A stretch of 64,000 nucleotides of DNA from the NCBI RefSeq assembly GCF_002556545.1, contig NZ_CP022685.1:2294001-2358000 (forward strand), given 5' to 3'. The position numbers were made by a program, and so were the translations under genes. This DNA is from Streptomyces formicae (lineage in GTDB: Bacteria; Actinomycetota; Actinomycetes; Streptomycetales; Streptomycetaceae). Shown here in pieces: positions 1 through 8,554 of this stretch. Below the pieces are notes generated by a model. The model was not told the DNA's origin, made no database searches, and saw nothing but the letters and a program-made list of their open reading frames with translations. The number at the start of each line of letters is the position of its first letter. The stretch's first letter is position 1.

Positions 1-1
1 C

Positions 2-442
2 GCCACCGACGCGGTGCGTGACACGGTCCTGGAGCGGCTCGGCTCCCGACTGGGCGCCGAGCCTGTCCATGAGCCAGGCTCCCCGCTGCTCGCCGAGCCC
101 ATACGCCAGCTCGCGGCGTACTTCGCGGGCGAGCGGCGCGACTTCGAGCTGCCGCTCGACTGGTCGCTGATCTCCGGCTTCAACCGCCAGGTGCTGCGCG
201 AGCTGGCATCGGGGGTGCCGTTCGGCACGGTGGTGGGCTACGGCGACCTGGCCGGCCGCGTCGGTCAGCCGCGCGCGGCGCAGGCCGTGGGCCTCGCCAT
301 GGGGGCCAACCCGCTGCCGGTCGTGGTGCCGTGCCACCGCGTGGTGGAGAGCGACGGGGGCATCGGCGGCTTCGGGGGCGGTCTGGAGACCAAGCGGCAG
401 CTCCTCGCCCTCGAGGGCGTGCTGCCGCAGCCGCTGTTCTGA
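2..442 (+). CDS. ogt: Methylated-DNA--protein-cysteine methyltransferase, 5' end missing
   Basis: Repairs O6-alkylguanine by moving the alkyl group to its own cysteine, in the cytoplasm. The active-site PCHRV motif is present (near position 330), after the DNA-binding helix-turn-helix and wing segment (GTVVGYGDLA, then RAAQAVG) and before GIGGFGGG, the usual C-terminal loop. The reading frame stays open to the left edge of the window. A GTG at 14 could act as a start, but 142 residues is short for the family (about 165-180), so the gene most likely begins outside the window. The gene ends 75 bp before the next gene on the same strand. Confidence 0.9.
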   Translation, partial: ATDAVRDTVLERLGSRLGAEPVHEPGSPLLAEPIRQLAAYFAGERRDFELPLDWSLISGFNRQVLRELASGVPFGTVVGYGDLAGRVGQPRAAQAVGLAMGANPLPVVVPCHRVVESDGGIGGFGGGLETKRQLLALEGVLPQPLF

Positions 443-517
443 CCGGCTCACCCGGCGGTCCTGGCGGACTGTGACAACTACGTTTCGCCCGTACGTACGC
501 CCTGGCACACTGCGTCG

Positions 518-1780
518 GTGACTTCGACCCTCGACGCCCCCGGCATATCGCCAAAGGCGCTCCCCGCCCTGCGCCGCCGGACCAACGCGGTGCTGATCGC
601 CAGCCAGATCCTGGGCGGCCTCGGAGTGCCGATCGGCATCGCGCTCGCCCCGGTGCTCGCGACCGAGGTGAGCGGGAGCGAGGCACTGTCCGGGCTCGCG
701 CCGACGGCGTCCGTCACCGGCACCGCCCTGCTCTCGCTGCCGCTGGCCGCGCTGATGACGTCGCGGGGCCGAAGGCCCGGCCTGGTCCTCGCGTATCTGA
801 TCGGCGCGCTGGGGGCGGGACTCGTCGTACTGGCCTCGGTCGTGGGGAACTTCCCCCTGCTGCTGCTCGGCATGGCAGCCTTCGGAGCGGGCTCGTCCGC
901 CAATCTGCAGGCCAGGTTCGCCGCGGCCGACCTGGCCGAGCCCGACCGGCGCGGCCGCGCCATCTCGCACGTCATCTGGGCCACCACCATCGGCTCGGTG
1001 CTCGGCCCGAACATCGCCGCGCCGACGAGCCGTCTCTTCTCCGGCACGGCCGTCCCCGAGAAGGCGGGCCCCTTCCTCTTCGCCGCCGGGATCTTCGCGG
1101 TCGCCGCGCTCGTGGTGGCGGTGCTGCTCCGCCCCGACCCGCTGCTCACCGCCCGCGCCCTGGCCCCGGACGAGGACCACTCCGCGGAGAGCCGCTCGCT
1201 GAGGGCCGCCGTCGCCGCGGTGGCCGGGTCGCCGATGGCCCGGCTCGCCCTGGTGACGGTGGCCGTGTCGCACACGGTGATGGTCTCGATCATGGTGATG
1301 ACCCCGGTCGACCTGGGGCACCACGGGGCGAGCCTGCAACTGGTCGGCCTCGTCATCAGCGGACACATCGCGGGCATGTACGCGTTCTCGCCGGTGCTCG
1401 GCTGGCTCTCCGACCGGTTCGGCAGGCTCGCCGTGATCGGCCTCGCGGTCGGGCTGCTGAGCTGCGCCGCGCTGCTCGCGGGCACGGCGGGGCCGAGCCA
1501 CGGGCAGACCGCCGCCGGGCTCTTCGTGCTCGGCCTCGGCTGGTCCGCGGGCCTGGTGGCAGGATCGGCGCTGCTCACCGACTCGGTGGAGGGCCCCGCG
1601 AGGGCCGCGGTGCAGGGCCTTTCGGACCTCACCATGAACGCGTCGGCGGGCATCGGCGGCGCGCTCGCGGGCCTGATCGTCGCGCGGGCCAGCTACGGCT
1701 GGCTCAACCTCGTCGGGGCCTGCGTGCTGCTGCCGATGGCCGGACTCGCCGTACGCAGGGCGGTCAGGCCGGCGCGCTGA
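518..1780 (+). CDS. MFS transporter (12 TM, drug-efflux type)
   Basis: A 420-residue integral membrane protein with about 12 hydrophobic segments and the major facilitator pattern, including a cytoplasmic loop (LSDRFGR) near the middle and GRRPG after TM2. It probably exports a small molecule by proton antiport, but the substrate cannot be read from the sequence. The GTG start is followed by a short basic N-terminus (LRRRTN) and the first helix. It is a single gene, with the cupin gene converging on it 10 bp downstream. Confidence 0.85.
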   Translation: MTSTLDAPGISPKALPALRRRTNAVLIASQILGGLGVPIGIALAPVLATEVSGSEALSGLAPTASVTGTALLSLPLAALMTSRGRRPGLVLAYLIGALGAGLVVLASVVGNFPLLLLGMAAFGAGSSANLQARFAAADLAEPDRRGRAISHVIWATTIGSVLGPNIAAPTSRLFSGTAVPEKAGPFLFAAGIFAVAALVVAVLLRPDPLLTARALAPDEDHSAESRSLRAAVAAVAGSPMARLALVTVAVSHTVMVSIMVMTPVDLGHHGASLQLVGLVISGHIAGMYAFSPVLGWLSDRFGRLAVIGLAVGLLSCAALLAGTAGPSHGQTAAGLFVLGLGWSAGLVAGSALLTDSVEGPARAAVQGLSDLTMNASAGIGGALAGLIVARASYGWLNLVGACVLLPMAGLAVRRAVRPAR

Positions 1781-1790
1781 CGCGGGACGG

Positions 1791-2156
1791 TCAGGGCAAC
1801 GTGATGTGGTACGCCTTGCGCAGCGTCTCGTGCACCGTCCAGGTCGTGCGGTCGCCCTCGCGGAGCACCGCCGCGTCGCCGGGGCCGATCTCCAGCGTGG
1901 CGCCGCCCTCGACCTCGACGGTGGCGCGGCCGCTGACGACCACGAAGAGCTCGTTGGCCTCGGTGTCGGTGACCACGCCGGGGGTGATCTGCCAGATGCC
2001 GCGCAGCTGCTTGCCGTCGGCCGACTCCCACAGCACCTTGCCGGTCACCACGGGGTCGCCGGAGACGATCTGCTCCGGGTCCAGGGGCTCGGCCTCCAGG
2101 TCGACGTCCGGGATGTGCACGGCGAAGGACGCGACAGCTTGATCATTCGTGGTCAT
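1791..2156 (-). CDS. Cupin-domain protein (EutQ/ureidoglycine-aminohydrolase-like fold)
   Basis: A 121-residue single-domain cupin. The core runs from about residue 45 (GKQLRGIWQITPG) through ELFVVVSGRATVEVEG and IGPGDAAVLREGD, which are the two cupin motifs. The usual metal-binding histidines of motif 1 are replaced (NELFVV), so metal binding is doubtful. It may act as a small-molecule binding or isomerase-type protein, but the substrate is unknown. The ATG start lies in MTTNDQ. It is convergent with the MFS gene and divergent from psuG. Confidence 0.75.
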   Translation of the reverse strand: MTTNDQAVASFAVHIPDVDLEAEPLDPEQIVSGDPVVTGKVLWESADGKQLRGIWQITPGVVTDTEANELFVVVSGRATVEVEGGATLEIGPGDAAVLREGDRTTWTVHETLRKAYHITLP

Positions 2157-2308
2157 GGCCGGTCACCCTAGCCGGGCCCTTCTGCCGTGTCCCTGCCGGG
2201 TCCTGACGCGTCCGGTCAACCGGGCCCGTACGTCTCGTCAGCGGGGTTTGACGGGCCGCGCCGACCGCCAGGGATGAGAGGGAGACCCGACAGGCAGGAG
2301 GCAGGCCC

Positions 2309-3214
2309 GTGCTGGTGGTGTCCGACGAGGTGCAGACGGCGGTCGCGGAGCGGCAGCCCGTGGTGGCCCTGGAGTCCACGATCATCGCGCACGGCCTGCC
2401 GCGCCCGCGCAACCTCCAGGTGGCCGAGGAACTCGAAGCGGTCGTACGGGAGGAGGGCGCCGTCCCCGCGACGATCGCCGTGCTCGACGGGCGCCCCCAT
2501 GTCGGCCTGGACGAGGAGCAGGTGGAGCGGGTCGCGAACGAGGACGGCATCCGCAAGCTGGGCCACCGCGATCTGCCGCTCGCCGTCGCCACGGGCGCGA
2601 GCGGGGCGACGACGGTCTCGGCCACGGCGCTGCTCGCCGCCCGCGCAGGGCTGCGGGTGTTCGCCACGGGCGGGCTCGGCGGGGTGCACCGCGAGTGGAC
2701 CGTCACCCAGGACGAGTCGGCCGACCTGGGGCTGCTCGCCCGCACCCGGATCACGGTGGTGTGCGCGGGCGTGAAGTCGATCCTGGACGTACCGGCGACG
2801 CTGGAGCGCCTGGAGACCCTCGGCGTCACGGTCGCGGGGTACCGGACGGACCGCTTCCCCGGCTTCTACCTCGCCGACTCCGGGCACCCGGTGGACTGGA
2901 CGCTGCGCGCGCCCGGTGAGATCGCGGAGGTGATGCGCGCCCAGGACGCGCTCGACGGGCCCGCCACGGCGTTGATCGTGGCGAATCCGGTGCCGCGCGA
3001 CGATCAGCTCGACCCCGTGCTCCACGCGCGCGTGCTCGCCGAGGCGCTGGCGGCGTGCGAGGAGCGGGGCATCACCGGGCAGGCCATCACGCCGTTCCTG
3101 CTGGACGAGTTGGTCCGGCGCACCGAAGGCGCGTCCCTGGAGGCCAACCTCGCCGCGGTGCGCGGCAACGTACGGCTCGGGGCGCGGATCGCGACGGCCT
3201 GGGCCGGGCGGTGA
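2309..3214 (+). CDS. psuG: Pseudouridine-5'-phosphate glycosidase
   Basis: Cleaves the C-C bond of pseudouridine 5'-phosphate to uracil and ribose 5-phosphate. The family signature is clear: ALESTIIAHGLPRPRN near the N-terminus, GVHREW, SADLGLLARTRITVVCAGVKSILD, TLGVTVAGYRTDRFPGFY, and TPFLLDELVRRTEG near the C-terminus. The length (301 aa) matches the family. The GTG start is set by an AGGAGG ribosome-binding site 7-8 bp upstream. Its TGA overlaps the GTG of the following kinase gene (GTGA), so the two are translationally coupled. This is the usual PsuG-PsuK pair for salvage of pseudouridine from RNA turnover. Confidence 0.93.
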   Translation: MLVVSDEVQTAVAERQPVVALESTIIAHGLPRPRNLQVAEELEAVVREEGAVPATIAVLDGRPHVGLDEEQVERVANEDGIRKLGHRDLPLAVATGASGATTVSATALLAARAGLRVFATGGLGGVHREWTVTQDESADLGLLARTRITVVCAGVKSILDVPATLERLETLGVTVAGYRTDRFPGFYLADSGHPVDWTLRAPGEIAEVMRAQDALDGPATALIVANPVPRDDQLDPVLHARVLAEALAACEERGITGQAITPFLLDELVRRTEGASLEANLAAVRGNVRLGARIATAWAGR

Positions 3215-4128
3215 CGGTGCGGCCCGGCGGCCTCCTTGTGGTGGGGGACGTCGTCACGGACGTCGTCGCGCTGCACAGGACGCCGCTCGCGCCGGGGACC
3301 GACACGGCGGCGGACATCCGTACGGTGCCGGGCGGCGCGGGGGGCAACGTGGCGTGCTGGGCGGCGCATTGGGGCTGTCCGGACGTACGCCTGCTCGGGC
3401 GGGTCGGCGCGGACTCCGCGGCGTGGCACGAGGCGGCGCTCACGCGCGCGGGGGTGCGGCCTCGGCTCGTGATAGATCCGCGGGAGCCGACCGGCACGGT
3501 GATCTGTCTGGTGGACGCGGCCGCGGCGGCCGAGCGGACGTTCCTCTCGGACAACGGCGCCTCGCTGCGGATCTCCCCCGACGACTGGTCGCCCTCGCTC
3601 CTCGACGGCGTCGCACGGCTGCATCTGTCCGGCTATCTGTTCTTCGGGACACAGAGCCGCGCGGCGGCCGCCGAGGCGCTGGCGTCGGCACGCGCGCGTG
3701 GGGTGCCGGTGAGCGTGGATCCCGCGTCGGCGGGGTTCCTGGCCCGGCTGGGCGTGGAGCGGTTCCTCGCGGCGGTGCAGGGGGTGGAGACGCTGGTGCC
3801 CAGCAGGGCGGAGGCGGAGCTGTTGACCGGGCTGCCCGATCCGTCGGACGCGGCGTGCGAGCTGAGCCGCCGCTTCCCCTCGGTGGTGGTCAAGCTGGGC
3901 ACGGACGGGGCCCTTGTGGCGTGGGGCGGCGAGGTACGCGGCCGGGCCTCCTCGGTGCCCGTCCGCGCACGGGACTCCACGGGGGCGGGCGACGCGTTCA
4001 CCGGCGCGCTGCTCGCCGCGCTGCTCGGCGGCGCGGACCTCGTCGCCGCGGCGGAGCAGGGGTGCGGGGCGGGGGCGCGGGCGGTGACGCGGGCGGGAGG
4101 CAGGCCCCCCGGGGCCGTGGAGCGCTGA
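3211..4128 (+). CDS. psuK: PfkB-family carbohydrate kinase, probable pseudouridine kinase
   Basis: A 305-residue ribokinase-fold kinase. The N-terminal substrate motif (VPGGAGGNVACWAA) and the C-terminal ATP/anion-hole motif (DSTGAGDAFTGALLAA) are intact, with the catalytic Asp in GAGD. An in-frame extension upstream would sit inside psuG. The GTG at 3211, which overlaps the psuG stop by 4 bp, is the natural start. Its coupling to psuG makes phosphorylation of pseudouridine at the 5' position the likely role. The kinase domain alone cannot exclude another nucleoside or sugar. Confidence 0.85.
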   Translation: MTVRPGGLLVVGDVVTDVVALHRTPLAPGTDTAADIRTVPGGAGGNVACWAAHWGCPDVRLLGRVGADSAAWHEAALTRAGVRPRLVIDPREPTGTVICLVDAAAAAERTFLSDNGASLRISPDDWSPSLLDGVARLHLSGYLFFGTQSRAAAAEALASARARGVPVSVDPASAGFLARLGVERFLAAVQGVETLVPSRAEAELLTGLPDPSDAACELSRRFPSVVVKLGTDGALVAWGGEVRGRASSVPVRARDSTGAGDAFTGALLAALLGGADLVAAAEQGCGAGARAVTRAGGRPPGAVER

Positions 4129-4163
4129 CTCGGTGACCCACGGAACGCGGTCTTCGTCCGCGG

Positions 4164-4202
4164 GTGCGTCGTGGCTGGTCGCGCAGTTCCCCGCGCCCCT
4201 TC
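4164..4202. repeat. Streptomyces interspersed GC-rich repeat (copy 1)
   Basis: Carries the core GCGCAGTTCCCCGCGCCCC preceded by GTCGTGGCTGGTC. The same core appears near 15.67 kb, near 48.85 kb (reverse) and twice, as an inverted pair, near 58.6-58.7 kb. It lies between the convergent kinase and methyltransferase genes, where it may form or sit beside a transcription-termination hairpin. Confidence 0.8.
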
Positions 4203-4225
4203 GGGTCCCGCCCGAACGGCAGGTG

Positions 4226-5068
4226 CTACCCCTTCCTCCCCCATGTGGCGATCAGCGGCGACGCGGCCAGGTCGAGGGTGCCCTCCGCGACGCTCGCCAA
4301 GTGGTCGTCGACCTCCTCCGCCGTCGCGAGACCCGCGGCGATCAGGTCGGCGCGCAGGTGCTGGAGCGTCGCGGTCTCCAGCGCGGCGCAGGCCGGAGAG
4401 GTGAGCGGAATGTGGACTTCGGACTCGACGCGGCGCAGGCCGTTCTCGCGCAGCAGGCGGGGCAGTGCGCGGCCGTACGCGGCATCGACGCCGCGCTCGG
4501 CGAGCAGCGCGCGCACCCCGTGGCGCAGGCGGTTCGCCAACTCCTGTGCGGGGCCGTACTCGTCGGGGCAGGCGAGGGGCTGGAGCGCGTGGTCGGCCTC
4601 CTCGATCAGGAGGCGGCCGCCGGGCCGCAGCGCCCTGAGCATCGACTGGAGCGCCCGGTCCCGGTCCGCGACGTCGACCAGGACGAGCCGCGCGTGCACC
4701 AGGTCGAAGCCCTCCACGGGCGGCGCGTCGGCGGCGACGTCGTGGACGCGCACTTCCAGGGGCGAGCGCGCGGCCCGCGTCTGCCAGGACGTGTCGGTGT
4801 CGGTCGCCAGGACCCTGCCGGTGGGCCCGACCCGCTTGGCGAGCCAGGAGACCACGGAGGTGCCGCCCGCCCCGACCTCCCAGCAGCGCCAGCCGGGGCC
4901 GATGCCGAGGCGTTCGATGTGTCCGAAGGTCATGGGGTCGAAGAGGGCGGCGAAGGCGTCGCGGCGCCGCACCGTCCCGGCCTGTCGCAGGTCGGACCGA
5001 CCTGCCCCGGGCTGCCGGTGGTCGAGGGGCTGCCGGGCGTCGAGGAGATGGCCGTCGATTCGCGTCAT
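4226..5068 (-). CDS. SAM-dependent class I methyltransferase
   Basis: A 280-residue Rossmann-fold methyltransferase. The SAM-binding motif I is WEVGAGGTSVVSWLA, followed by VLATDTD (acidic end of beta 2) and a beta-4 region FDLVHARLVLVDVADRD with LRPGGRLLIEE after it. The product resembles UbiE/menG-type methyltransferases, but the substrate is not known. The ATG at 5068 (MTRIDGHLLD) is chosen over a longer in-frame extension that runs into the corA promoter region and carries no recognisable domain. It is divergent from corA. Confidence 0.85.
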   Translation of the reverse strand: MTRIDGHLLDARQPLDHRQPGAGRSDLRQAGTVRRRDAFAALFDPMTFGHIERLGIGPGWRCWEVGAGGTSVVSWLAKRVGPTGRVLATDTDTSWQTRAARSPLEVRVHDVAADAPPVEGFDLVHARLVLVDVADRDRALQSMLRALRPGGRLLIEEADHALQPLACPDEYGPAQELANRLRHGVRALLAERGVDAAYGRALPRLLRENGLRRVESEVHIPLTSPACAALETATLQHLRADLIAAGLATAEEVDDHLASVAEGTLDLAASPLIATWGRKG

Positions 5069-5225
5069 GCCCTGATCATCCCAGTTGCCCGGCTTGGCCC
5101 CGGGAGGCAGAACCGGGCATTCCGGAGCGGAATACTCCGTTCCCACAGGCCCCAGCGAGGTCCCGGCCCGGACTGGCAAACTGGCACGCCACATCACCGG
5201 CGTTCACCAGCGCGAGGAGCCCCTC

Positions 5226-6371
5226 ATGTCCATGGCAGGCAACCTTCGGAAGGTAGGGAGCCTTGGCAAAGTCTCGAGTCTGCGCAAGGTCGGCCGCCTC
5301 CGTAAGGTCGCGCGCCTGGGCCGGCGCCGCTCACGCGTCGACCTGAGCCACCCGGCCCGCTCCCCGCTCGGCTCGTCGGTGGTCAACTGCGTGTCGTACC
5401 GAAGGGGTGTGCGCCAGCCCTCCGTCGACACCCTCGTCGAGGCGGTCGAGCGGATCCGCAAGACCGACGACGGCTTCGTCTGGCTGGGGCTGCACGAGCC
5501 GACGGAGCAGGAGTTCGCGGGCATCGCCGACCTCTTCGACCTACACCCGCTCGCCGTGGAGGACGCGGTGCACGCGCATCAGCGCCCGAAGGTCGAGCGG
5601 TACGACCACGCGCTGTTCGCCGTGTTCAAGACCGTCTGCTACGTGGAACACACCGAACTGACCGCCACCAGCGAGGTGGTGGACACCGGCGAGATCATGG
5701 TCTTCGTCGGCCGCGACTTCGTCATCACCGTGCGGCACGGCAGGCACGGCTCGCTCGGCCCGCTGCGCGAGGAGCTGGAGGCGTCGCCCGAGCAGCTCGC
5801 CCAGGGACCCGCCGCGGTGCTGCACGCCATCGCCGACCAGGTGGTGGACGACTACCTCGCGGCGACGGACGCCGTGCAGTCGGACATCGACCAGGTGGAG
5901 ACGGACGTGTTCGCCCCGGACGGCGCGCGGGCCGACCCCGGCCGCATCTACCAGCTCAAGCGTGAACTCCTGGAGCTGAAGCGGGCGGTGGTGCCGCTCG
6001 GCCACCCGCTCCAGGTGCTCGCCAGCACGCCGATGCGCGCCATCGCCCCGGAGATACAGGCGTACTTCCGGGACGTGGACGACCACTTGAAGCGGGCCAC
6101 CGAACAGATCGCCGCCTTCGACGAGTTGCTGAACTCGATCCTCCAGGCCCACCTCGCCCAGGTGACGGTCGCGCAGAACGAGGACATGCGGAAGATCACC
6201 GCATGGGCGGCGGTCGTCGCGGTCCCGACGATGGCCTGCGGCCTCTACGGCATGAACTTCGAGCACATGCCCGAACTGCACTGGAGGTACGGCTATCCGC
6301 TGGTCATGTCCGTGATCACGGCGACCTGCTTCGCGCTGTACCGCGGCTTCCGGAGGAACGGATGGCTGTGA
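5226..6371 (+). CDS. corA: CorA-family magnesium/cobalt transporter with N-terminal hexad repeat
   Basis: A 381-residue divalent-cation channel of the inner membrane. The large N-terminal cytoplasmic domain (about residues 40-315) is followed by two C-terminal membrane helices. The family hallmark YGMNFEHMPE lies at the end of the first helix, then the second helix (VMSVITATCFALY) and a basic tail (RGFRRNGW). The ATG at 5226 has a GAGGAG-like ribosome-binding site just upstream. Residues 7-31 are unusual: a repeated L-x-K-V-x-x hexad (four full units) that makes a strongly basic, amphipathic N-terminus ahead of the CorA domain. It is convergent with the CBS gene, 3 bp away. Confidence 0.92.
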   Translation: MSMAGNLRKVGSLGKVSSLRKVGRLRKVARLGRRRSRVDLSHPARSPLGSSVVNCVSYRRGVRQPSVDTLVEAVERIRKTDDGFVWLGLHEPTEQEFAGIADLFDLHPLAVEDAVHAHQRPKVERYDHALFAVFKTVCYVEHTELTATSEVVDTGEIMVFVGRDFVITVRHGRHGSLGPLREELEASPEQLAQGPAAVLHAIADQVVDDYLAATDAVQSDIDQVETDVFAPDGARADPGRIYQLKRELLELKRAVVPLGHPLQVLASTPMRAIAPEIQAYFRDVDDHLKRATEQIAAFDELLNSILQAHLAQVTVAQNEDMRKITAWAAVVAVPTMACGLYGMNFEHMPELHWRYGYPLVMSVITATCFALYRGFRRNGWL

Positions 6372-6374
6372 ACG

Positions 6375-6794
6375 TCAGCCCTTGGCGTAGACGCTCTCGA
6401 CCCAGCCCGCGAGCTGGTCGTCGGTCAGGTGCGTGGCCAGGTCGGCCTCGCTGATCATGCCGACGAGCCGCTTGTTCTCGATCACCGGCAGGCGGCGGAT
6501 CTGGTGGCCCTGCATCTCCCGGAGGACCTCGTCGACATCGGCGCCCGAGTCGATCCAGCGCGGTGTCCCCTTGGCCATGTCACCCGCGGTGACCCGGGAC
6601 GGGTCGTGGCCCATGGCCACACAGCCGACGACGATGTCGCGGTCGGTGAGGATGCCGCAGAGGCGTTCGTTCTCGTCGCTGATGGGCAGCGCGCCCACGT
6701 CGAGCTCGCGCATCAGCTGGGCCGCGCGGTCGAGCGTCTCGTGCCGGGGGATCCACTGGGCTCCCCGGTGCATGATGTCTCCGGCGGTGGTCAT
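6375..6794 (-). CDS. CBS-domain pair protein
   Basis: A 139-residue protein consisting of two CBS domains (about 7-65 and 75-132). Repeated features are GALPISDENERLCGILTDRDIV and RRLPVIENKRLVGMISEAD. Stand-alone CBS pairs usually sense adenine nucleotides and regulate a partner or hypoxia/stress responses. No partner domain is attached here. The stop lies 3 bp from the corA stop. The upstream neighbour on the same strand, about 175 bp away, is the uridine-kinase-like gene. Confidence 0.88.
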   Translation of the reverse strand: MTTAGDIMHRGAQWIPRHETLDRAAQLMRELDVGALPISDENERLCGILTDRDIVVGCVAMGHDPSRVTAGDMAKGTPRWIDSGADVDEVLREMQGHQIRRLPVIENKRLVGMISEADLATHLTDDQLAGWVESVYAKG

Positions 6795-6915
6795 TGGTGC
6801 CTCCCGTTGCCGGGCGGATTCCGGCGCGGCGCGAGGGCACCGCTGATCCCGGCGCCCTCATTCTCGCCGCGCCCCCGAACGCCCGCATCCGGAGACCGCT
6901 CGGGCCGGAGGGCAG

Positions 6916-6956
6916 GGCGGGGCGGAGCAGGGCGGGGCGGAGCAGGGTGGGGCGGG
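6916..6956. repeat. 15-bp G-rich tandem repeat (2.7 copies)
   Basis: The unit GGCGGGGCGGAGCAG occurs twice perfectly (6916-6945), followed by a partial third copy. It lies in the 176-bp gap between the CBS gene start and the end of the uridine-kinase-like gene. The strand is G-rich with several GGGG runs, so it could form quadruplex-like structure. Confidence 0.7.
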
Positions 6957-6970
6957 CCGCGTCCCCGGGG

Positions 6971-7663
6971 TCACCCCGCGTCCGGTGCGCCGTTCCACGC
7001 CGGATGCCGTGGATCGTCCGCCCGTACGACGACATCGGCGCGGCCCGCGGGGTCCACTTCCCTCTCGTACCGCTCGAAGGCTGGGAGCGTCCACCGCTCG
7101 CCCTCGGGTGTGCGGCGCCGCAGCGCCCCCGGCGAGAGCCGCACGTGCACGCTCAGGTCGAAGGGGAACCAGTGGTCGAGCAGCAGCGGGCCGTGCAGCA
7201 ACAGCACGCCGCCGGGCGGGAGTTCGACGTACGGACTGCGGGTCGCGCGATCGGCCGCCGGGTCCCAGAGGTCGGGCAGGACCCGCCCCGTGCCGCCCGG
7301 GTCGAGCGGGCCGAAGACCTCGCGCCACAGGGCGCCGGTGTCGAACCACCCGCTGTAGTACGCCTCCACGTCCTCGTGCCCGTACTCGTACCGCAGCGAA
7401 GCGGGCCGCAGGAACCCCTCCGTGCCGACCACCAGCGGGGTGCGTCCGCGCAGCCGCAGCGCGTCGGCGAGGCGCGCGGCCAGCTCGCCGGTCCCGCCCG
7501 CCCGCGCCCCGTCGACGGCGACGCGCGGCCAGGGGCTCCCGTCGCCGGTCTTCAGGTCGAGCAGCCGGTCGGCGAGGGTGTCGGTCAGGCGTTCCCAGGT
7601 GATCGGTTCGAGTCGCACGGGCCCATGATGCCGTGGCTCCCGCACGGGGAATGAGACGGGCAT
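6971..7663 (-). CDS. Uridine-kinase-like P-loop protein
   Basis: A 230-residue protein (215 if started at the GTG at 7618) similar to the uridine kinase family of actinobacteria. The P-loop region reads VAVDGARAGGTGELAARLADAL, a degenerate Walker A in which the usual GKS/T is replaced by GTG-E. The later segments (EGFLRP, YYSGWFDT, GGVLLLHGPLLLDHWFPFDLSVHVRLS) match the family layout. Loss of the Walker lysine makes kinase activity uncertain. The ATG at 7663 would overlap the divergent next gene, so the GTG at 7618 may be the true start. Confidence 0.65.
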   Translation of the reverse strand: MPVSFPVREPRHHGPVRLEPITWERLTDTLADRLLDLKTGDGSPWPRVAVDGARAGGTGELAARLADALRLRGRTPLVVGTEGFLRPASLRYEYGHEDVEAYYSGWFDTGALWREVFGPLDPGGTGRVLPDLWDPAADRATRSPYVELPPGGVLLLHGPLLLDHWFPFDLSVHVRLSPGALRRRTPEGERWTLPAFERYEREVDPAGRADVVVRADDPRHPAWNGAPDAG

Positions 7664-8435
7664 GGCGAGCTCCCCGGTCTCCCCCTCCTCTCCGACGTCC
7701 CCCGCCCGCCCCGGACTCCTGGCGTTCCAGCCGCTGAAGCGCAGGCGCTGCGCGGAGTGCCGCTCGGGGCCGTTGCGGCTGCTCGTCCTCGAAGGCGGGG
7801 AGCCGCGCTGCCTGGACTGCGCCGACCTCGGGCACCTGGTCTATCTGCCGCGCGGCGACACGGCGCTCACCCGGCGGGCCCGCGAGGGCAGCGGGCTCTG
7901 GGCGGTGGTGGTCCGCTTCCACCGGCGCCGCGCCCGGTACGAGCGGCAGGGCGTCCTCGTCGAGGAGGCGGCACTCGCCCACGCCGAGGAGCGGTGCCTG
8001 GCGGACGCCGAGGCACGGGCGCGGCGCAGGGCGCGGGACGCGGTGCGGCGGGCCGCGCGGGACGTGCGGTTCACCGAGGCGTTCGCCGCCGAGATAGGAC
8101 GGCTCTTCCCCGGCTGCCCCGAGGACAGGGCCCGCGCGATCGCCGCGCACGCCGCGGAGCGGGGCAGCGGCCGGGTGGGGCGCAGCGCGGCGGGCCGGGC
8201 ACTGTCGGAGGGTGCCGTGACGGCGGCGGTCGGCGCCGCGGTGCGGCACACGGCCACGCCCTACGACCGGCTGCTGATGAGCGGTGTGCCCCGTGGCGAG
8301 GCGCGGCGGCGGATCGCGCCCGCCGTGGCGGCGACGTTGCGCGCGTGGCGCGAGGCGCCGGGGCAACCGGGGCGAGACGCCCGCGCATGCGAGGGCGAGG
8401 GTCACACATGGCCACCGAAGCCCGTTGGCAATTGA
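7662..8435 (+). CDS. DUF2293 protein with N-terminal zinc-ribbon-like motif
   Basis: A 257-residue protein. Residues about 29-55 carry CAEC and CLDC, a likely zinc ribbon. The C-terminal half holds the DUF2293 pattern (FAAEIGRLFPGCPEDRARAI, GRVGRSAAGRAL, VRHTATPYDRLLM). DUF2293 proteins are common in actinobacteria and fungi and have no established function. The middle (120-150) is an Arg/Ala-rich helix. The start codon overlaps the longest form of the divergent upstream gene. Confidence 0.85.
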   Translation: MASSPVSPSSPTSPARPGLLAFQPLKRRRCAECRSGPLRLLVLEGGEPRCLDCADLGHLVYLPRGDTALTRRAREGSGLWAVVVRFHRRRARYERQGVLVEEAALAHAEERCLADAEARARRRARDAVRRAARDVRFTEAFAAEIGRLFPGCPEDRARAIAAHAAERGSGRVGRSAAGRALSEGAVTAAVGAAVRHTATPYDRLLMSGVPRGEARRRIAPAVAATLRAWREAPGQPGRDARACEGEGHTWPPKPVGN

Positions 8436-8554
8436 CTTGTGGTGACGGGGCTCGCCGTGGAGGATCACTGGCGGCAGGGCCGCCCGTCCGGCGCGGGTGC
8501 CGCAGACGTGGCGCACCTACGTGACGTAACGGCCCCAGACCCACGGGAGTTGCC

